A DNA stretch of 64,000 nt from Myxococcales bacterium (lineage in GTDB: Bacteria > Myxococcota_A > Polyangia > Haliangiales > Haliangiaceae). The notes under the pieces were generated by a model, which had not been told where the DNA came from, ran no database searches, and saw nothing but the letters and a program-made list of their open reading frames with translations. A program made the translations under genes and the position numbers. The DNA is taken from positions 1-64,000 of the forward strand of contig JADJGV010000038.1 in NCBI GenBank assembly GCA_016707895.1, written 5' to 3'. Positions 1 to 10,329 of this stretch are shown here, piece after piece (position 1 is the stretch's first letter; each line of letters opens with the position of its first letter).

Positions 1-670
1 AGGCCGGCCGCCTGGCGTCGATCGGGCAGGTGGCGTCGGGCGTCGCCCACGAGATCAACAACCCGCTCGGCGTCATGCTCGGCTACGTCCAGGTGATGCG
101 CCGCACCGACGGCGATCGCGAGGAGCTGCGGATCATCGAGGACGAGATCCGCCAGTGCAAGGCGATCGTCGCCGGGTTGCTCGAGCTCGCGCGGCCGGTG
201 GTGATCGAGCGCGCCGAGGTCGAGCTGGCCGGGCTGATCACCGAGGCGGTCGAGCGCCTGGCCGACAGCGGCCAGTCCGACGGCGTCGCGATCGCGGTGC
301 AGGGCGGCGCGGCGACGACCATCGTCGGCGACGAGCGCAAGCTGCGGCAGGTGGTGCACAACCTGCTCGGCAACGCGGTCGAGGCCGCGCGCGAGCCCGC
401 CGCCAGCGCGGCGACCGTCGAGGTGGCGTGGCACCGGGTGGGCGCCGACGTCGAGGTCACGATCGGCGATCGGGGGCCCGGGGTCCCGGCCGAGGCGCTG
501 CCCCGGGTGTTCGAGCCGTTCTTCACCACCCGCGCCCGCGGCCACGGCCTGGGGCTGGCGATCGCCCGCTCGCTGGCTCGCGCCCACGGCGGCGACGTGG
601 CGCTGCGGGCGCGCGACGGCGGCGGCATGGTCGCCAGCGTGACCGTGCCGTGCGCCGCCCCGGAGGCGCG

Positions 671-674
<4 letters not shown>
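1..674 (+). CDS. Sensor histidine kinase, C-terminal part (5' truncated by window)
   Basis: The reading frame is open from the first bases (codon phase begins at base 3), so the N-terminal sensor part lies outside the window. What remains is a complete transmitter. The HisKA H-box (VAHEINNPLG) has its phospho-accepting His at bases 48-50. The HATPase_c boxes follow: N-box NLLGNAVEAA, G1 DRGPGVP, F-box FEPFFTT and G2 GHGLGLAI. It would autophosphorylate and pass phosphate to the response regulator that follows. Its stop overlaps the start of that gene (ATGA), indicating translational coupling. The input signal cannot be told from this fragment. The position before a copper operon makes metal or envelope sensing possible, but this is inference. 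Confidence 0.93.
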
Positions 675-2071
<1,397 letters not shown>

Positions 2072-2095
2072 GCCCACCGCGCGTAACCGCCACGG

Positions 2096-2106
2096 TCACA
2101 GTGTGA
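2096..2106. promoter_or_regulatory. Odd palindrome TCACAGTGTGA upstream of the copper operon
   Basis: An 11-base perfect odd palindrome (TCACA-G-TGTGA) lies in the 146-base gap between the response regulator and the cupredoxin gene. Such a dyad could bind a dimeric regulator. No match to a named operator is claimed. Confidence 0.3.
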
Positions 2107-2217
2107 TCCGCGCGAGCGAACGCCACGCAAGCCGTGCGCGAAACTCCGCGCGGGGGCGGTGGCCCCGCCTCGCAGGCGCGCTCGGTCGCTGGCCTGCCGT
2201 GTGCACAGGGGGAGGCC

Positions 2218-2568
2218 ATGTCTTCGAAGCCATGGTTGTTCGGCCTGATGTCGCTCGCCATGGCGGGCGGTGCCTGTTCCAGGTCCGGCTCGGCGAAGCC
2301 CGCGGGGGGCCCGGTCGCGATCGCGGTCACCGCGCATGGCTTCGAGCCGAAGACCGTCCAGGCGCAGGTCGGCAAGCCGCTGACCCTGGTCGTGACCCGC
2401 AAGGTCGAGCGCACCTGCGCGACGGAGATCGTCATCAAGGACTTCGGCATCGAGAAGCCGCTGCCGCTCGATCAGGCGGTGACGGTCGAGCTGACGCCGA
2501 CCAAGCCCGGGTCGATCCGCTTCGCGTGCGCGATGGACATGGTCGCCGGCGAGATCGCGGTGAAGTGA
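2218..2568 (+). CDS. Cupredoxin-domain lipoprotein of copper-efflux operon
   Basis: This is a 116-residue protein. A lipobox (LAMAGGAC) ends a short signal peptide, so it is likely membrane-anchored in the periplasm. The remainder is a single cupredoxin-like domain with the segments TCATEIVIKDFGI and FACAMDM, which supply the Cys and Met residues seen in small copper-binding cupredoxins found beside CusCBA systems. I chose the ATG at 2218 because a GGGGGAGG Shine-Dalgarno sits just before it; a longer frame upstream would have no signal peptide. The next gene starts at a GTG overlapping this stop. The likely role is to bind periplasmic Cu and deliver it to the efflux pump or oxidase; binding is inferred from family and context. 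Confidence 0.85.
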   Translation: MSSKPWLFGLMSLAMAGGACSRSGSAKPAGGPVAIAVTAHGFEPKTVQAQVGKPLTLVVTRKVERTCATEIVIKDFGIEKPLPLDQAVTVELTPTKPGSIRFACAMDMVAGEIAVK

Positions 2569-4007
2569 GCGCGCCCGTGCACCGCGTTGCCGCGCTCTCG
2601 CTGGTCGTGCTCGCCGTCGCGCTGATGGGCGACGGCGGCGCGCGCGCGGACCAGGCGGCGACGGCGGCGTGGGCGGCCGACCCGGTGCTGGCCGGGCTGG
2701 TGGCCGACAGCCTCGCCGCGCGCCCCGAGCTGGCGGCGGCCGCGGCGGAGGTGCGCGCGCAAGCGGCCCGGGTGCCCGCCGCCGGCGCGCTGCCCGATCC
2801 GATGCTGCAGCTGGGGCTCCAGAACGACGGCTTCACGTCGATCGAGCTCGGCACGATGGAGACCAGCTTCGCGTCGATCGCGGTGTCGCAGACGCTGCCG
2901 TGGCCCGGCAAGCGCGGCCTGCGCACCGCGCTGGCGCAGAGCGGGGTCGAGCAGGCCGCGCGCGCGGTCGAGCGCCTGCGGTTGTCCACCATCGCCGACG
3001 TAGAGCGCGGCTACCTGCGGCTGCGGCTGGTGCGCGAGCGCCACGCGCTGCTCGATCGCCAGGCGACGCTGTGGGCGCGCGCGTCGGAGGTGGCGCGGTT
3101 GGTCTACGCGTCTGGCCAGGGCAGCCAGGCCGACGTGCTGCGGGCGCGGCTCGAGGAGCGGCGCCTGGGTCAGCGGCGGCTGGCGCTGGCCGCCGAGGAG
3201 GCGCAGGCCGTGCACGCGCTCAATCGCCTGCGCGGCCACCCGCTCGACGAGCCGATCGCGACCGCCGGCGGGCTCGCCGACGCGCCGGCGCCGGGGCCGA
3301 TCGACGAGGCCGCGGCGATCGCCTTCGCGCTGGCGCACAGCCCCGAGCTCGCGGCCGCGGCCACCGCGGTCACCGCGACCGATCGGACGGTCGCGCTGGC
3401 GCGCAAGGCCTGGTACCCCGACCTCACGGTGGCCGTGGGCGTGATGGTGCGCGGCGTCGACCTGCCGCCGATGTGGCAGGTGTCGATCGGCGGCCCGCTG
3501 CCGATCTTCGCCGGGCGCAAGCAGCGGCGCGCGGTGGAGGAGGGGCAGGCCCGCGGCGTGGCGGCGCGGCTCGACGTCGAGGCGGTGGCGCAGGTGCTGC
3601 GGCAGCGGATCCACGATCGCGTGACCGCGCAGCGCGCGCTCGCCGACACCATCGCGCTGTACCGCGACGGGCTGCTCGGGCTGTCGCAGGCGACCGCCGA
3701 CAGCACGCTCGCCCAGTACCAGGTCGGCAAGTCGTCGCTGGTCGCGGTGCTCGAGGCGTCGACCGGCGTGCTCGCCGACCAGGACGCGTACCTGAGCGCG
3801 CTGGCGGCGGCGGTGCGGATCGACGTGGCGATGCGCGAGCTGAGCCTGGTCGACGACGCGACCGTCGACGCCGGCGCGATGTCCACCGGCGGCATGGCCG
3901 GGCGAGCCACGGCGCCCGCGACCGCGCGGCCGTCGTCGACCGGCGCGGGCGCGGCGCCCCTCGACGCGACGCCGGTCTCGACCTCCGCCGGCATGGGCGG
4001 GATGTGA
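2565..4007 (+). CDS. cusC: TolC-family outer membrane efflux protein (CusC-like)
   Basis: An outer membrane channel of the TolC/OMF family, about 480 residues, which would form the exit duct of the Cu/Ag tripartite pump. It has a signal peptide (hydrophobic stretch about residues 8-22, then ARAD) and two OMF repeats rich in Ala/Arg heptads. A conserved SQTLPWPGKRG segment near residue 110 matches CusC/CzcC-type proteins. The GTG at 2565 overlaps the cupredoxin stop; an in-frame GTG at 2577 is an alternative start. The last 45 residues are an unusual low-complexity tail with several Met and Gly (MSTGGMAG ... AGMGGM), which could bind Cu(I) but is not part of the OMF fold. It is followed after four bases by the adaptor gene. 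Confidence 0.92.
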   Translation: MSAPVHRVAALSLVVLAVALMGDGGARADQAATAAWAADPVLAGLVADSLAARPELAAAAAEVRAQAARVPAAGALPDPMLQLGLQNDGFTSIELGTMETSFASIAVSQTLPWPGKRGLRTALAQSGVEQAARAVERLRLSTIADVERGYLRLRLVRERHALLDRQATLWARASEVARLVYASGQGSQADVLRARLEERRLGQRRLALAAEEAQAVHALNRLRGHPLDEPIATAGGLADAPAPGPIDEAAAIAFALAHSPELAAAATAVTATDRTVALARKAWYPDLTVAVGVMVRGVDLPPMWQVSIGGPLPIFAGRKQRRAVEEGQARGVAARLDVEAVAQVLRQRIHDRVTAQRALADTIALYRDGLLGLSQATADSTLAQYQVGKSSLVAVLEASTGVLADQDAYLSALAAAVRIDVAMRELSLVDDATVDAGAMSTGGMAGRATAPATARPSSTGAGAAPLDATPVSTSAGMGGM

Positions 4008-4011
4008 TCCG

Positions 4012-5496
4012 ATGACCACCACGCCGCCGCCGGTCCTCGAGCCCGCGCCCGCGCCGTCGGCCGGCCCGCCGCGCCGGCGTCGGGTCAGCGCCGCGGCGGC
4101 GCTGGTGATGGCGGTGGCTGGCGTGATCGCCGGGTTCGTCGCGGCGGTGGTGCTGGTGCGGCACGCGCCGGCGACGGTCGCGCCCGGCGGCGCCGCTGCG
4201 GCCGACCGCTACGCGTGCCCGATGCACCCGACGATCGTCCAGGACCACCCCGGCGACTGCCCGATCTGCGGCATGCCGCTCGAGCAGGCCGAGCGCGCGC
4301 CCGCCGCGGCGCCGGTCGACGCCGGCGCGCGCCACGTCATCGGCTATCGCTCGCCGATGGATCCGCTGGTGACCTCGCCGACGCCGCGCAGCGACGAGAT
4401 GGGCATGCCCTACCTGCCGATCTACGAGGACGAGGTCGGCGGCGCGGTGGCCGGGCTGGCGCCGGTCGACATCGATCCCGGGCGCCAGCAGCTGATCGGC
4501 TTGACCACCGCCGCCGCGACCCGCGCGCCGATCGGCGGCCAGCTGCGCGTCGTCGGCCGGGTCGCGATCGACGAGACCCGGGTGCGCCACGTCAACGTCA
4601 AGAACGCCGGCTTCGTCGAGCGGATCTTCGTCAACTACATCGGGCAGCGCGTGCGCAAGGGCGATCCGCTGTTCACGCTGTTCAGCCCCGACCTGCTGGC
4701 GGCGCAGGAGGAGTACCTGGTCGCGCTGCGGAGCCGCGCCGCGCTGGGCGGCGACGACGGCCAGGCGCTGATCGACGCGGCCCGCCGCCGGCTGGCGCTG
4801 TGGGACGTGCCGGGCGCCGAGCTGCGCCGGCTCGAGACCACCGGCCAGCCGATCAAGGCGATCACGTTCCGCTCGCCCGCGGCCGGGGTGGTGACCAAGA
4901 AGGACGTCGTCGAGGGCATGAAGCTCGAGGCCGGCGCGATGCCGTACGAGATCGTCGACCTGGCCGAGGTGTGGGTGGTGGCCGACGTCTACGAGGCCGA
5001 GATCCGCCACGTCACGGTCGGCACCGGCGCGACGCTGACCTTGACCGCGTACCCGGGCCGGACCTTCGCCGGCGCGGTGGCGTTCATCGCGCCGATGCTC
5101 GACCCGCAGACCCGCACGGTGAAGGTGCGGCTGGGCTTCGCCAACCCCACCGGCGAGCTGCGCCCGGAGATGTTCGGTGAGGTGCTGCTGGCGCTGGCGC
5201 CGCGCGACGCGGTGGTGGTGCCGGTCGACGCGGTGATCGACTCCGGCATCAGCCAGGTGGTGTTCGTCGCGCAGGGCAGCGGGCGGTTCGTGCCGCGCCA
5301 GGTCGAGCTGGGGCAGCGCGACGAGGCCTTCGTCGAGATCGTCCGCGGCCTCGCGGTCGGCGAGCGGGTCGTGACCCGCGCCAACTTCTTGATCGACTCG
5401 GAGTCGCGGCTGCGCGGGTCGCTCGAGGCGCTGGGCGCGCCCGACGCCGGCCCCGACCGCGCCCAGGTGCTGCCGGCCACCGGGGCCGCGCCGTGA
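4012..5496 (+). CDS. cusB: RND periplasmic adaptor with heavy-metal-binding domains (CusB-like)
   Basis: A 494-residue membrane-fusion protein linking the CusA pump to the outer membrane channel. A transmembrane anchor spans residues 28-50. A heavy-metal-binding domain follows at about residues 67-92 (ACPMH ... CPICGMPLE; Cys69, Cys83, Cys86, Met71, His72). A second segment, about 112-142 (YRSPMDP ... DEMGMPYLPIYED), matches the Met-type metal-handling segment common in CusB proteins. HlyD barrel-sandwich and beta-barrel domains come next, with a long alpha-hairpin around residues 225-270. The Cys and Met ligands support Cu(I)/Ag(I). Its stop overlaps the GTG start of cusA, giving tight coupling. 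Confidence 0.94.
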   Translation: MTTTPPPVLEPAPAPSAGPPRRRRVSAAAALVMAVAGVIAGFVAAVVLVRHAPATVAPGGAAAADRYACPMHPTIVQDHPGDCPICGMPLEQAERAPAAAPVDAGARHVIGYRSPMDPLVTSPTPRSDEMGMPYLPIYEDEVGGAVAGLAPVDIDPGRQQLIGLTTAAATRAPIGGQLRVVGRVAIDETRVRHVNVKNAGFVERIFVNYIGQRVRKGDPLFTLFSPDLLAAQEEYLVALRSRAALGGDDGQALIDAARRRLALWDVPGAELRRLETTGQPIKAITFRSPAAGVVTKKDVVEGMKLEAGAMPYEIVDLAEVWVVADVYEAEIRHVTVGTGATLTLTAYPGRTFAGAVAFIAPMLDPQTRTVKVRLGFANPTGELRPEMFGEVLLALAPRDAVVVPVDAVIDSGISQVVFVAQGSGRFVPRQVELGQRDEAFVEIVRGLAVGERVVTRANFLIDSESRLRGSLEALGAPDAGPDRAQVLPATGAAP

Positions 5497-8400
5497 TCAA
5501 GGCGATCATCCGCTGGTCGGCGCACAACCGGGTCATGGTCCTCGCGGCCGCGGTGGTGTTGCTGGTGATCGCGTGGTGGTCGATGCGGACGATCCCCAAG
5601 GACGCGCTGCCCGACCTGTCCGACACCCAGGTCATCGTCTACGCGCGCTGGGATCGCAGCCCCGACATCATCGAGGATCAGGTCACCTACCCGATCACGA
5701 CCGCGCTGCTGGGCGCGCCGCGGGTCAAGACCGTGCGCGGCTTCTCGGACTTCGGCTTCAGCTACGTCTACGTGATCTTCGACGACGGCACCGACCCGTA
5801 CTGGGCGCGGACCCGGGTGCTCGAGTACCTGTCGAAGATCACCCCGCAGCTGCCGGCCGGCGCCAAGGTCGAGCTCGGGCCCGACGCCACCAGCGTCGGC
5901 TGGGTGTTCCAGTACGCGCTGGTCGATCGCAGCGGCCGCCACGCCACCGACGAGCTGCGCTCGTACCAGGACTGGTTCCTGCGCTACGCGATCCAGGCGG
6001 TGCCCGGCGTGGCTGAGGTGGCGACCGTCGGCGGCCAGGTGCGGCAGTACCAGGTGACGGTCAACCCCAACGCGCTCGCGGCGTACAACCTGCCGCTGAC
6101 CGCGGTGATCGACGCGGTGCGCACCGGCAACAACGACGTCGGCGGCCGGCTGGTCGAGCTGTCGGGGCGCGAGTACATGGTGCGCGGGCGCGGCTACATC
6201 AAGAGCATCGCCGACATCGAGTCGTTGCCGCTGGCCGCCGCCGGCGGCACGCCGGTGCAGATCAAGGACGTGGCCAAGGTGGCGCTGGGGCCCGAGATGC
6301 GGCGCGGCATCGCCGACCTCGACGGCGAGGGCGACGTGGTCGGCGGCATCGTCGTCATGCGCCAGGGCGAGAACGCGCTGGCGGTGATCGGCCGGGTCAA
6401 GGCCCGGCTGGCCGAGCTGCGGCCGTCGCTGCCGGCCGGGGTCGAGGTGGTCACGACCTACGACCGCTCGGTCCTGATCGACGAGGCGATCGCCACCGTC
6501 ACCGCCAAGCTGATCGAGGAGATGATCATCGTCGCGCTGATCATCCTGGTGTTCCTGTGGCACTTCCCGTCGTCGCTGGTGCCGATCATCACGATCCCGA
6601 TCAGCGTCGCGCTGGCGTTCATCCCGATGAAGCTGATGGGGATGAACGCCAACCTGATGTCGCTGGCCGGCATCGCGATCTCGATCGGCGTGCTGGTCGA
6701 CGGCGCCATCGTCGAGGTCGAGAACGCCTACAACAAGATCTACCACTGGCAGGCGAGCGGCCGGCGCGGCGACTTCCACGCGGTGCGGCTGGCGGCGCTG
6801 ACCGAGGTCGGGCCGGGGGTGTTCTTCTCGCTGCTGGTGATCGCCGCGGCGTTCCTGCCGATCTTCACGCTGGTCGACCAGGAGGGGCGGCTGTTCAAGC
6901 CGCTGGCGTTCTCGAAGAACCTGACGATGGCGATCGCCGCGGTGCTGGCGATCACGCTCGATCCGGCGCTGCGGATGATGTTCGCCCGCGTCGATCCCTA
7001 CCGGTTCCGCCCGCGCTGGCTGGCGTGGCTGGCCACCGCGATCGTGGTCGGGCGCTACCGCAGCGAGGAGCGCCACCCGATCAGCCGGCTCCTGCACTGG
7101 CTGTACGAGCGGCCGTGCCGGTTCGTCGTGCGCCACCCGTGGCTGACGATCACGGCGGCGCTGGCGCTGGTGGCGTCGACGGTGCCGGTCTACCAGCGGC
7201 TGGGCTCGGAGTTCATGCCGCCGCTGCGCGAGGGGACGATCCTGTACATGCCGTCGGCGGTGCAGCCCGGCATGTCGGTGGCCGAGGCGCAGAAGGCGCT
7301 GCAGGTGCAGGACAAGATCCTGCGCTCGTTCCCCGAGGTCGAGCGGGTGTTCGGCAAGGCCGGGCGGGCGACGACGCCCACCGATCCGGCGCCGTTCACG
7401 ATGATGGAGACGACGATCGTGCTCAAGCCGCGCGACCAGTGGCGGCGGCGGCCGCGCTGGTACTCGTCGTGGGCGCCGGCCTGGCTCACGCCGGCGCTGC
7501 GGCCGTTCTGGGACGACCGCATCAGCCACAGCCAGCTCGAGGCCGAGATGAACCGGGCGCTGCAGATCCCCGGCATCTCCAACGCCTGGACCATGCCGAT
7601 CAAGGGGCGCCTCGACATGCTCTCGACCGGCATCCGCACGCCGGTCGGCATCAAGATCCTCGGCGCCGACCTGCGCACGATCGAGCGGGTGGCCCAGGAG
7701 GTCGAGGCGGCGGTGGCCAAGGTGCCGGGCACCCGCAGCGCGTTCGCCGAGCGCGCCGCCGGCGGCTACTTCCTCGACTTCAACCTCAAGCGCGACCGGC
7801 TGGCCCGCTACGGGCTGACCGTCGACGACGCCAACCTGATGGTGATGACGGCGGTCGGCGGCGACAACCAGTCGACCACCATCGAGGGCCGCGAGCGCTA
7901 CGGCATCAACGTGCGCTACGCCCGCGACTACCGCGAGGACCTGCCGGCGCTGCGCCGGGTGCTGTTGCCGTTGCCCGGCGGCCGCGGCCAGATCCCGATG
8001 GAGGAGATCGCCGACGTCGTGCTGACCCAGGGGCCGGCGATGATCCGCGACGAGAACGGCCTGCTGGCCGGCTACGTCTACGTCGACTTCGACACCGACC
8101 AGATCGACATCGGCGGGTACGTGACGCGGGCCAAGCGCGCGGTGGCGGCGTCGGTGAAGCTGCCGCCTGGCTACGCGATGGTGTGGAGCGGCCAGTACGA
8201 GAACATGCTGCGGGTCAAGGCGCGCCTCAAGCTGGTGCTGCCGCTGACGTTGGTGCTGATCTTCTTCCTGCTCTACCTGAACACCCGGTCGGTGTTCAAG
8301 GCCGGCCTGGTGATGCTGGCGGTGCCGTTCTCGGCGATCGGCGCGCTGTGGCTCGTGCACCTGCTCGACTACAACCTGTCGATCGCGGTGTGGGTCGGGA

Positions 8401-8792
8401 TGATCGCGCTGATGGGCCTCGACGCCGAGACCGGCGTGTTCATGCTGCTGTTCCTCGACCTGGCGATCGACGAGCGCGCCGCCGACGGGCGGCTGCGCAC
8501 GCGCGGCGATCTGACCGAGGCCATCATCCACGGCGCGGTCAAGCGGGTCCGGCCCAAGGCGATGACGGTGTTCGCGGCGATGCTGGGCCTGTTGCCGATC
8601 ATGTGGTCGATCGGCACCGGCGCCGACCTGATGAAGCGGGTCGCGGCGCCGATGGTCGGCGGGCTGGCGACCAGCTTCGTGCTCGAGCTGCTGGTCTACC
8701 CGCCGATCTATTATCTGTGGCGCGGCCGCGGCCTGCCGGAGGGGCCGCCGACCCCGGCGACCGCCGCGGCGCCGGTCGACTACGCGATCTGA
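5493..8792 (+). CDS. cusA: Heavy-metal efflux RND transporter, Cu(I)/Ag(I) type (CusA)
   Basis: An inner-membrane proton-driven RND pump of 1099 residues, the normal CusA length. It begins MIKAIIRWSAHNRV, typical of the heavy-metal-efflux subfamily. The TM4 region reads IAISIGVLVDGAIVEVEN and the TM10 region GLDAETGVFMLLFLDL. The latter resembles CusA rather than the Zn/Co CzcA type, as does the middle section ISRLLHWLYERPCRFV. It would take metal from the periplasm or cytoplasm via CusB and expel it through CusC. The GTG start overlaps the cusB stop. Metal choice is inferred from motifs and from the neighbouring cupredoxin and multicopper oxidase. Confidence 0.95.
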   Translation: MIKAIIRWSAHNRVMVLAAAVVLLVIAWWSMRTIPKDALPDLSDTQVIVYARWDRSPDIIEDQVTYPITTALLGAPRVKTVRGFSDFGFSYVYVIFDDGTDPYWARTRVLEYLSKITPQLPAGAKVELGPDATSVGWVFQYALVDRSGRHATDELRSYQDWFLRYAIQAVPGVAEVATVGGQVRQYQVTVNPNALAAYNLPLTAVIDAVRTGNNDVGGRLVELSGREYMVRGRGYIKSIADIESLPLAAAGGTPVQIKDVAKVALGPEMRRGIADLDGEGDVVGGIVVMRQGENALAVIGRVKARLAELRPSLPAGVEVVTTYDRSVLIDEAIATVTAKLIEEMIIVALIILVFLWHFPSSLVPIITIPISVALAFIPMKLMGMNANLMSLAGIAISIGVLVDGAIVEVENAYNKIYHWQASGRRGDFHAVRLAALTEVGPGVFFSLLVIAAAFLPIFTLVDQEGRLFKPLAFSKNLTMAIAAVLAITLDPALRMMFARVDPYRFRPRWLAWLATAIVVGRYRSEERHPISRLLHWLYERPCRFVVRHPWLTITAALALVASTVPVYQRLGSEFMPPLREGTILYMPSAVQPGMSVAEAQKALQVQDKILRSFPEVERVFGKAGRATTPTDPAPFTMMETTIVLKPRDQWRRRPRWYSSWAPAWLTPALRPFWDDRISHSQLEAEMNRALQIPGISNAWTMPIKGRLDMLSTGIRTPVGIKILGADLRTIERVAQEVEAAVAKVPGTRSAFAERAAGGYFLDFNLKRDRLARYGLTVDDANLMVMTAVGGDNQSTTIEGRERYGINVRYARDYREDLPALRRVLLPLPGGRGQIPMEEIADVVLTQGPAMIRDENGLLAGYVYVDFDTDQIDIGGYVTRAKRAVAASVKLPPGYAMVWSGQYENMLRVKARLKLVLPLTLVLIFFLLYLNTRSVFKAGLVMLAVPFSAIGALWLVHLLDYNLSIAVWVGMIALMGLDAETGVFMLLFLDLAIDERAADGRLRTRGDLTEAIIHGAVKRVRPKAMTVFAAMLGLLPIMWSIGTGADLMKRVAAPMVGGLATSFVLELLVYPPIYYLWRGRGLPEGPPTPATAAAPVDYAI

Positions 8793-8812
8793 TCCCAAGC
8801 CCCGAGGTCTCC

Positions 8813-10207
8813 ATGCGCCTGGTCCCCGCCGCCGCCCTGTCCACCATCGCGCTCGCCGCCTGCATGGGCGACATGGGCATGATGATCCCCGACGTGATCG
8901 ACGTCCCCGCGTCCGCCGGCCGCTTCGACACCGTCGCGGCGGTCGATCGCGACCCGTCGCCGACGGTGGTCGAGGTCGACCTCGAGGCGCGGGTCGCGCC
9001 GGTGGAGCTGGCCCCGGGCCACGTCACCTCGATGTGGACCTACGGCGGGACGCTGCCGGGCCCGCGGATCGAGGCCAACGTCGGCGACACCGTGAAGGTG
9101 CACCTCCGGAACTCGCTGCCCGAGGCCACGACGATCCACTGGCACGGCGTGCGCGTGCCGGCGGCGATGGACGGGGTCGAGGCGGTGCAGGCGCCGGTCG
9201 CGCCGGGCGCCGCGTTCACCTACGAGTTCGTCGTGCCCGACGCCGGCACGTTCTGGTTCCACCCCCACATGCGCTCGGACGTCCAGGTCGAGCGCGGCCT
9301 GTACGGCGTGCTGGTGGTGCACGGCCCCGACGAGCCGGCCACGACCACCGACCGGGTGGTCGTGCTGGATGACCTGTTGATCGCCGACGACTGGTCGATC
9401 GCGGAGGTCGACGTCATGCAGGCGATGGTCGGTCGGCAGGGCAACCTGATCCTCGCGAACGGGCGCGCCCACCCGATCGCCGACGTGACCCGCGGCGGCC
9501 GGCACCGCTACCGCTTCGTCAACGCCGCCAACGCGCGCTACTTCCGGTTGGCGCTGCCCGGCCATCGCCTGACGGTGATCGGCAGCGACGGCGGCCTGGT
9601 GCCGGCGCCGCGCGAGGTCGATGAGGTGCTGCTGGTGCCGGGCGAACGCGCGGACGTGCTGGTCACCGCGACCGGCGCCGCGGGCGAGGCGCTCGAGTGG
9701 CAGTCACTGCCGTACGACCGCGGCCACGGCACCGGCGGCAAGCCGACCGCGACGGTGTTCCAGCAGCGCAACGACGCCGCCGCGCCGGTGGCGACCCCGC
9801 CGGTGCCCGCGACCTTGGCCACCATCGCCGCCCTCCCCGCGGCGACCGTGCAGCGCGAGCTGCGCCTGGCGGAAAGCGGCGGCCACCACGCGCCGACGTT
9901 CTCGATCAACGGCGAGACCTTCCCGGCGATCACGCCGCTGGCGGCGCGGCTCGGCGACGTCGAGGAGTGGTCGATCGTCAACACCACCGAGATGGATCAC
10001 CCGTTCCACTTGCACGGGTTCCGCTTCCAGCTCATCGCGCCGGCCGCGGACGTCGCGTGGCGCGACACCATCAACATCCCGGCTGGCCAGACCGTGGTGT
10101 TCCGGACCCGCCTGGAGGACCACGCCGGGCGGTGGATGTTCCACTGCCACATCCTCGAGCACGCCGAGCGCGGGATGATGGGCGAGCTCGAGGTGGCGAC
10201 GCCCTGA
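8813..10207 (+). CDS. Multicopper oxidase lipoprotein
   Basis: A 464-residue multicopper oxidase. All four copper-binding segments are present: His109-Trp-His111, His150-Pro-His152, His396-Pro-Phe-His399-Leu-His401, and His444-Cys445-His446 with His450 and a likely axial Met455. Cys445 is the type-1 copper ligand. Such enzymes oxidise Cu(I) or phenolics in the periplasm and reduce O2 to water. A lipobox (ALAAC) near residue 17 suggests a lipid anchor instead of the Tat signal common in CueO/PcoA; I see no twin-arginine motif. A Met-rich stretch (MGDMGMM) follows the lipobox. It sits 20 bases after cusA, with a GAGG ribosome site, as last gene of the copper operon. Confidence 0.95.
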   Translation: MRLVPAAALSTIALAACMGDMGMMIPDVIDVPASAGRFDTVAAVDRDPSPTVVEVDLEARVAPVELAPGHVTSMWTYGGTLPGPRIEANVGDTVKVHLRNSLPEATTIHWHGVRVPAAMDGVEAVQAPVAPGAAFTYEFVVPDAGTFWFHPHMRSDVQVERGLYGVLVVHGPDEPATTTDRVVVLDDLLIADDWSIAEVDVMQAMVGRQGNLILANGRAHPIADVTRGGRHRYRFVNAANARYFRLALPGHRLTVIGSDGGLVPAPREVDEVLLVPGERADVLVTATGAAGEALEWQSLPYDRGHGTGGKPTATVFQQRNDAAAPVATPPVPATLATIAALPAATVQRELRLAESGGHHAPTFSINGETFPAITPLAARLGDVEEWSIVNTTEMDHPFHLHGFRFQLIAPAADVAWRDTINIPAGQTVVFRTRLEDHAGRWMFHCHILEHAERGMMGELEVATP

Positions 10208-10316
10208 GCTGGCGCCGAGGGCGGGCCGCCGCCGCGCGCGCGTGGTCGTCGGGGCGCGCGGGCGGTCGCGTGCGATCGGGGGCCTGGCGCCGCCCAACCG
10301 CGCGCGTGCGCTGGTG

Positions 10317-10322
10317 TATCGT
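10317..10322 (+). promoter_or_regulatory. -10-like TATCGT, seven bases before start (leaderless type)
   Basis: TATCGT lies seven bases before the ATG at 10330, and no Shine-Dalgarno is visible. This spacing would place transcription start at or next to the start codon. Confidence 0.45.
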
Positions 10323-10329
10323 GCGCGCC

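Noticed and set aside
2190..2205. Possible sigma-54 promoter (TGGCC-N-TGTGCA, GG and GC ten bases apart) before the copper operon
   Set aside because: The spacing fits -24/-12, but transcription would begin at about 2216, after the Shine-Dalgarno and two bases before the ATG, and the -12 box is GTGC not TTGC. Not strong enough despite the neighbouring NtrC gene.
4989..8798. 1269-codon minus-strand open frame opposite cusA
   Set aside because: His/Arg/Asp-rich translation without domains; cusA on the plus strand is complete with all conserved motifs.
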